DNA from: Thermoflexus sp.
GTDB taxonomy: Bacteria; Chloroflexota; Anaerolineae; B4-G1; DUEL01
Direction of reading: 5' to 3'
DNA length: 7,320 bases
NCBI GenBank assembly: GCA_028276215.1
Contig: JAPYWT010000114.1
Coordinates: 1-7,320, forward strand
The stretch's first letter is position 1. Every line of letters starts with the position of its first letter. Made by a program: the position numbers and the translations under genes. The notes below the pieces were generated by a model. It was given only the letters and a program-made list of their open reading frames with translations, did no database searches and was not told the DNA's origin. Shown here in pieces: positions 5,606-7,320 of the stretch.

Positions 5606-6979
5606 TTACGCGGGGAAATTCGCTTCCCGGTTGAACCGGTCCCAGGCCAGGGAGAATAACAGAGGCGGGCGGTGCCGCACCGGGGTGTTCGCGACGACGT
5701 CAACCCAGCGTTCCGTGGCTGCCGCTGCCCGCTCAAAGCAGGAAGCGCTGAAGGCCCGCAAGGGCTCTGCCCGTTCTGCGTGGCTCGTTTCCCGGTATCG
5801 GGCGACTATCTCCGCCGCCTCCCGCAGAAAGGACGCTTCCAGAGCGTCTCGTTCCTCCCGGTAGAGCGGCATACGACTGGCGTAATCGCGAATGACCTGG
5901 CGGTGGAGACGTTCGTGGCTCCACCACAAAGTGCGGGGGTCATAGGTACCCGTTGGCTCCACATCCAGGCCTGGGGTAGAAGGGAGCCCTGCCCCTCCCA
6001 GAAACACGGGCTTAAAGATGCTCGTGCAGATGCCAGAGGTGCCCGTCACCCAAACAACGGGCATGCCAGGGATGAGATGGGCAACCATCGCGCCCACGGA
6101 CTGGCTGGGGCGGGTCGGGCCGAACCCGGCGTGGACGCAGAGGGTATCCATCAGCCAGCCCCGACCAGGATTCCAGAGGGGGTCAACGGATGCCTCCGGT
6201 CCATGGTCCCGGAGGGCCGCCATCATGGTCTCCACGGTGATGCGGCCTTTCTGGGCTTCCAGGATGGCCGTAGAGCGGCGCTGGCGGGCCCGACAGCCGT
6301 CCAGCCGGGTGTAAAGGAAATCAGAATAGCAGCGGGCGAAATGAAAGTCGTCCCGTGATGTACACCACCCCTTCTCCACCGCATATTCCACCAGACCAGG
6401 AGAGGCCTCATCCCATTCGGAACCGATGGTCAGGCCGTTGGAGATGGTACGCACATCCTGCACCCGTTTGGCAGCCCATTGCTTTCCGACCGTCTCCAGC
6501 ACCCAGGCTTCCTGTGGGTCGGCAATGATGTAGGAGTTGTAATAGTAGGTCTTGTGGCGGAAGCCGCAGTTCCCTCCCTGGCCGTAGGTCTCCAGCAACT
6601 GGACGATGATCTCCAGCGCCCGATGGGCGGTTTCGGCCCGCTCCAGGGCCAGGCGAATGGAGTCCATCCCGATCAGTCCGGGGGCTTTATTGTAGGGCTC
6701 CCGGGTGAAGACGGCCTCGTTGCCGATGGCCACCCCGTGTTCGTTGACGCCCATCTCGCAGCCCCAAATCCAGAAGGGCTTGCAGAGCAGGACTTCATAC
6801 GTTTCCGGCACCTGGGGCAACTCTATGTAGGTGCATTTCACTGTCGTTCCGGGCTCGTGATAGGCGCGAGGAATGTGGACCAGTACATGCGCCTCATTCG
6901 GCTCCCGGTCGCTGTTTTTGGCCAGAATCACCGTTCCGTCAGCCGTAGCGCTGCCTGTCGCAACCAGCGTGTCGCACAT
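5606..6979 (-). CDS. Secernin/C69-family Ntn-hydrolase peptidase (dipeptidase-like)
   Basis: The 457-residue protein begins MCDTLVA. In peptidase family C69 and secernins, Cys2 becomes the N-terminal nucleophile after Met removal. Other family features follow: KNSDR (21-25), a GCEMGVNEHGVAIGNEA block (73-89), YYYNSYIIADPQEAWVLET (145-163) and the late MDTLCVHAG...QSVGAMVAHL region (277-302). Family members hydrolyse amide bonds in dipeptides or related small molecules; the substrate here cannot be told. There is no signal peptide, as expected if Cys2 must be exposed, so it is probably cytoplasmic. The start is firm: AGGAGG (6986-6991 on the complement) sits 6 nt upstream, and a start elsewhere would bury the Cys. 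The C-terminal tail (about 355-457) is helical and may be a lineage-specific extension. The gene converges on the hydrolase operon and is not part of it. No promoter is evident in its roughly 140-bp leader. Confidence 0.9.
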   Translation of the reverse strand: MCDTLVATGSATADGTVILAKNSDREPNEAHVLVHIPRAYHEPGTTVKCTYIELPQVPETYEVLLCKPFWIWGCEMGVNEHGVAIGNEAVFTREPYNKAPGLIGMDSIRLALERAETAHRALEIIVQLLETYGQGGNCGFRHKTYYYNSYIIADPQEAWVLETVGKQWAAKRVQDVRTISNGLTIGSEWDEASPGLVEYAVEKGWCTSRDDFHFARCYSDFLYTRLDGCRARQRRSTAILEAQKGRITVETMMAALRDHGPEASVDPLWNPGRGWLMDTLCVHAGFGPTRPSQSVGAMVAHLIPGMPVVWVTGTSGICTSIFKPVFLGGAGLPSTPGLDVEPTGTYDPRTLWWSHERLHRQVIRDYASRMPLYREERDALEASFLREAAEIVARYRETSHAERAEPLRAFSASCFERAAAATERWVDVVANTPVRHRPPLLFSLAWDRFNREANFPA

Positions 6980-7013
6980 CCTTTACCTCCTGGCAGGTCG
7001 TACTTTACGCCAT

Positions 7014-7031
7014 CTCCTCGGTGGCGAGAAG
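7014..7031 (-). other. Short hairpin in the leader of the C69 gene
   Basis: Read on the - strand, CTTCTCG and CGAGGAG form a 7-bp stem (one T-G wobble) around a CCAC loop. It lies about 35 nt before the start codon and 22 nt before the ribosome site. There is no T-tract, so it is not a terminator. It could be fortuitous. Confidence 0.3.
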
Positions 7032-7120
7032 TGCCGTTGTCACGACTTGTGTCCGAAACCCAGTTCCCTCTATTGGAAAACTGTAGTAAAATCTGACGAG
7101 AGAGTATTGCTGCTACATTT

Positions 7121-7236
7121 ATGACTTCCCTGCAAAAACTCACCGCAGAGACGCCGAGAGCGCAGAGACTTTCTTTAATATTGCTCTGCATACTCTGCGG
7201 TCTCTGCGATAAAGAACCTTTTTGCAGTGGAGTCAT
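7121..7236. mobile_element. 116-bp imperfect palindromic element, MITE/REP-like
   Basis: The terminal arms (7121-7138 and 7219-7236) are inverted copies matching at 16 of 18 positions: ATGACT..C.CTGCAAAAA on one side and its complement on the other. Inside are nested inverted repeats: CGCAGAGAC at 7144-7152 and again at 7161-7169, answered by CTCTGCG (7193-7199) and GTCTCTGCG (7200-7208). The centre is AT-rich. The flanks share ATTTAT (7117-7122 and 7235-7240; up to CATTTATGA if overlap with the arms is allowed), which resembles a target-site duplication. No coding capacity is seen. I recall similar GCAGAGACGC-rich repeats from environmental bacterial genomes, but that is from memory, not a search. 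Confidence 0.65.
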
Positions 7237-7320
7237 TTATGAAACTGCCTGCAGGTCGGCCAGGGCCTGTCGGTAAAGGGTGGGGGCTTCCCGACGCAAC
7301 CGCTGAAAATCGGCTGCCAC
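7237..7320 (-). CDS. 3' end of an upstream - strand gene (partial, unidentified)
   Basis: Reading inward from the right edge on the - strand, 27 codons are open and end at TAA (complement of 7237-7239). The tail reads LRREAPTLYRQALADLQAVS, a plausible amphipathic C-terminal helix with good codon usage for a GC-rich genome. It runs in the same direction as the C69 gene and could lie upstream of it in one transcription unit, with the palindromic element now in between. The family cannot be assigned from this fragment. Confidence 0.5.
   Translation of the reverse strand: MAADFQRLRREAPTLYRQALADLQAVS

Noticed and set aside
5672..7096. Two long + strand open frames opposite the C69 gene (5672-6358 and 6479-7096)
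   Set aside because: Both are antisense to a well-supported peptidase with a strong ribosome site, and show no recognisable motif or start signal.
6980..7116. Sigma-70 promoter upstream of the C69 gene
   Set aside because: No pair of -35 and -10 hexamers with 16-18 nt spacing was convincing on the - strand.

Overview
The window looks like chromosomal DNA from a GC-rich bacterium, most likely a member of the Chloroflexota (Anaerolineae-like). That guess rests on the style of the genes: short N-terminal membrane anchors followed by Pro/Thr/Ala-rich linkers and clan GH-A TIM-barrel domains, a GT-C membrane protein with an extracytoplasmic beta-rich tail, and GTAGC...GCTAC palindromic intergenic repeats. 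No rRNA, tRNA or marker protein is present, so the assignment is inference.

Layout. Bases 1-47 appear to be the last codons of an upstream + strand gene. Next comes a membrane-anchored GH-A type glycoside hydrolase (96-1421). The gap of about 195 bp after it is filled by three units of a 47-bp palindromic repeat, the first of which supplies the stop codon of the hydrolase. Three co-directional genes follow: a single-chain MNT nucleotidyltransferase-HEPN protein (1616-2350), a multipass GT-C (TMTC/PMT-like) membrane protein (2387-4351), and a second membrane-anchored GH-A hydrolase (4348-5550) that is paralogous to the first and overlaps the membrane protein by an ATGA junction. A strong hairpin/T-tract terminator (5551-5586) closes this run.

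On the - strand, converging on that terminator, lies a secernin/C69-type Ntn peptidase (5606-6979). Upstream of it is a 116-bp imperfect palindrome flanked by a short direct repeat, which looks like an inserted non-autonomous element. The last 27 codons of another - strand gene (7237-7320) run off the window.

How the genes may work together. The GT-C protein and the two anchored hydrolases plausibly act at the outer face of the cytoplasmic membrane in making, trimming or remodelling a cell-surface glycan; translational coupling of the GT-C and the second hydrolase is the best physical evidence. The MNT-HEPN protein may be an unrelated passenger or a stress or defence module. The C69 peptidase belongs to a different transcription unit. 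I found no complete, clearly new multi-gene system. The most notable points are the three-way-junction repeat array, the palindromic element with a flanking repeat, and the fused MNT-HEPN protein with a non-canonical catalytic motif.
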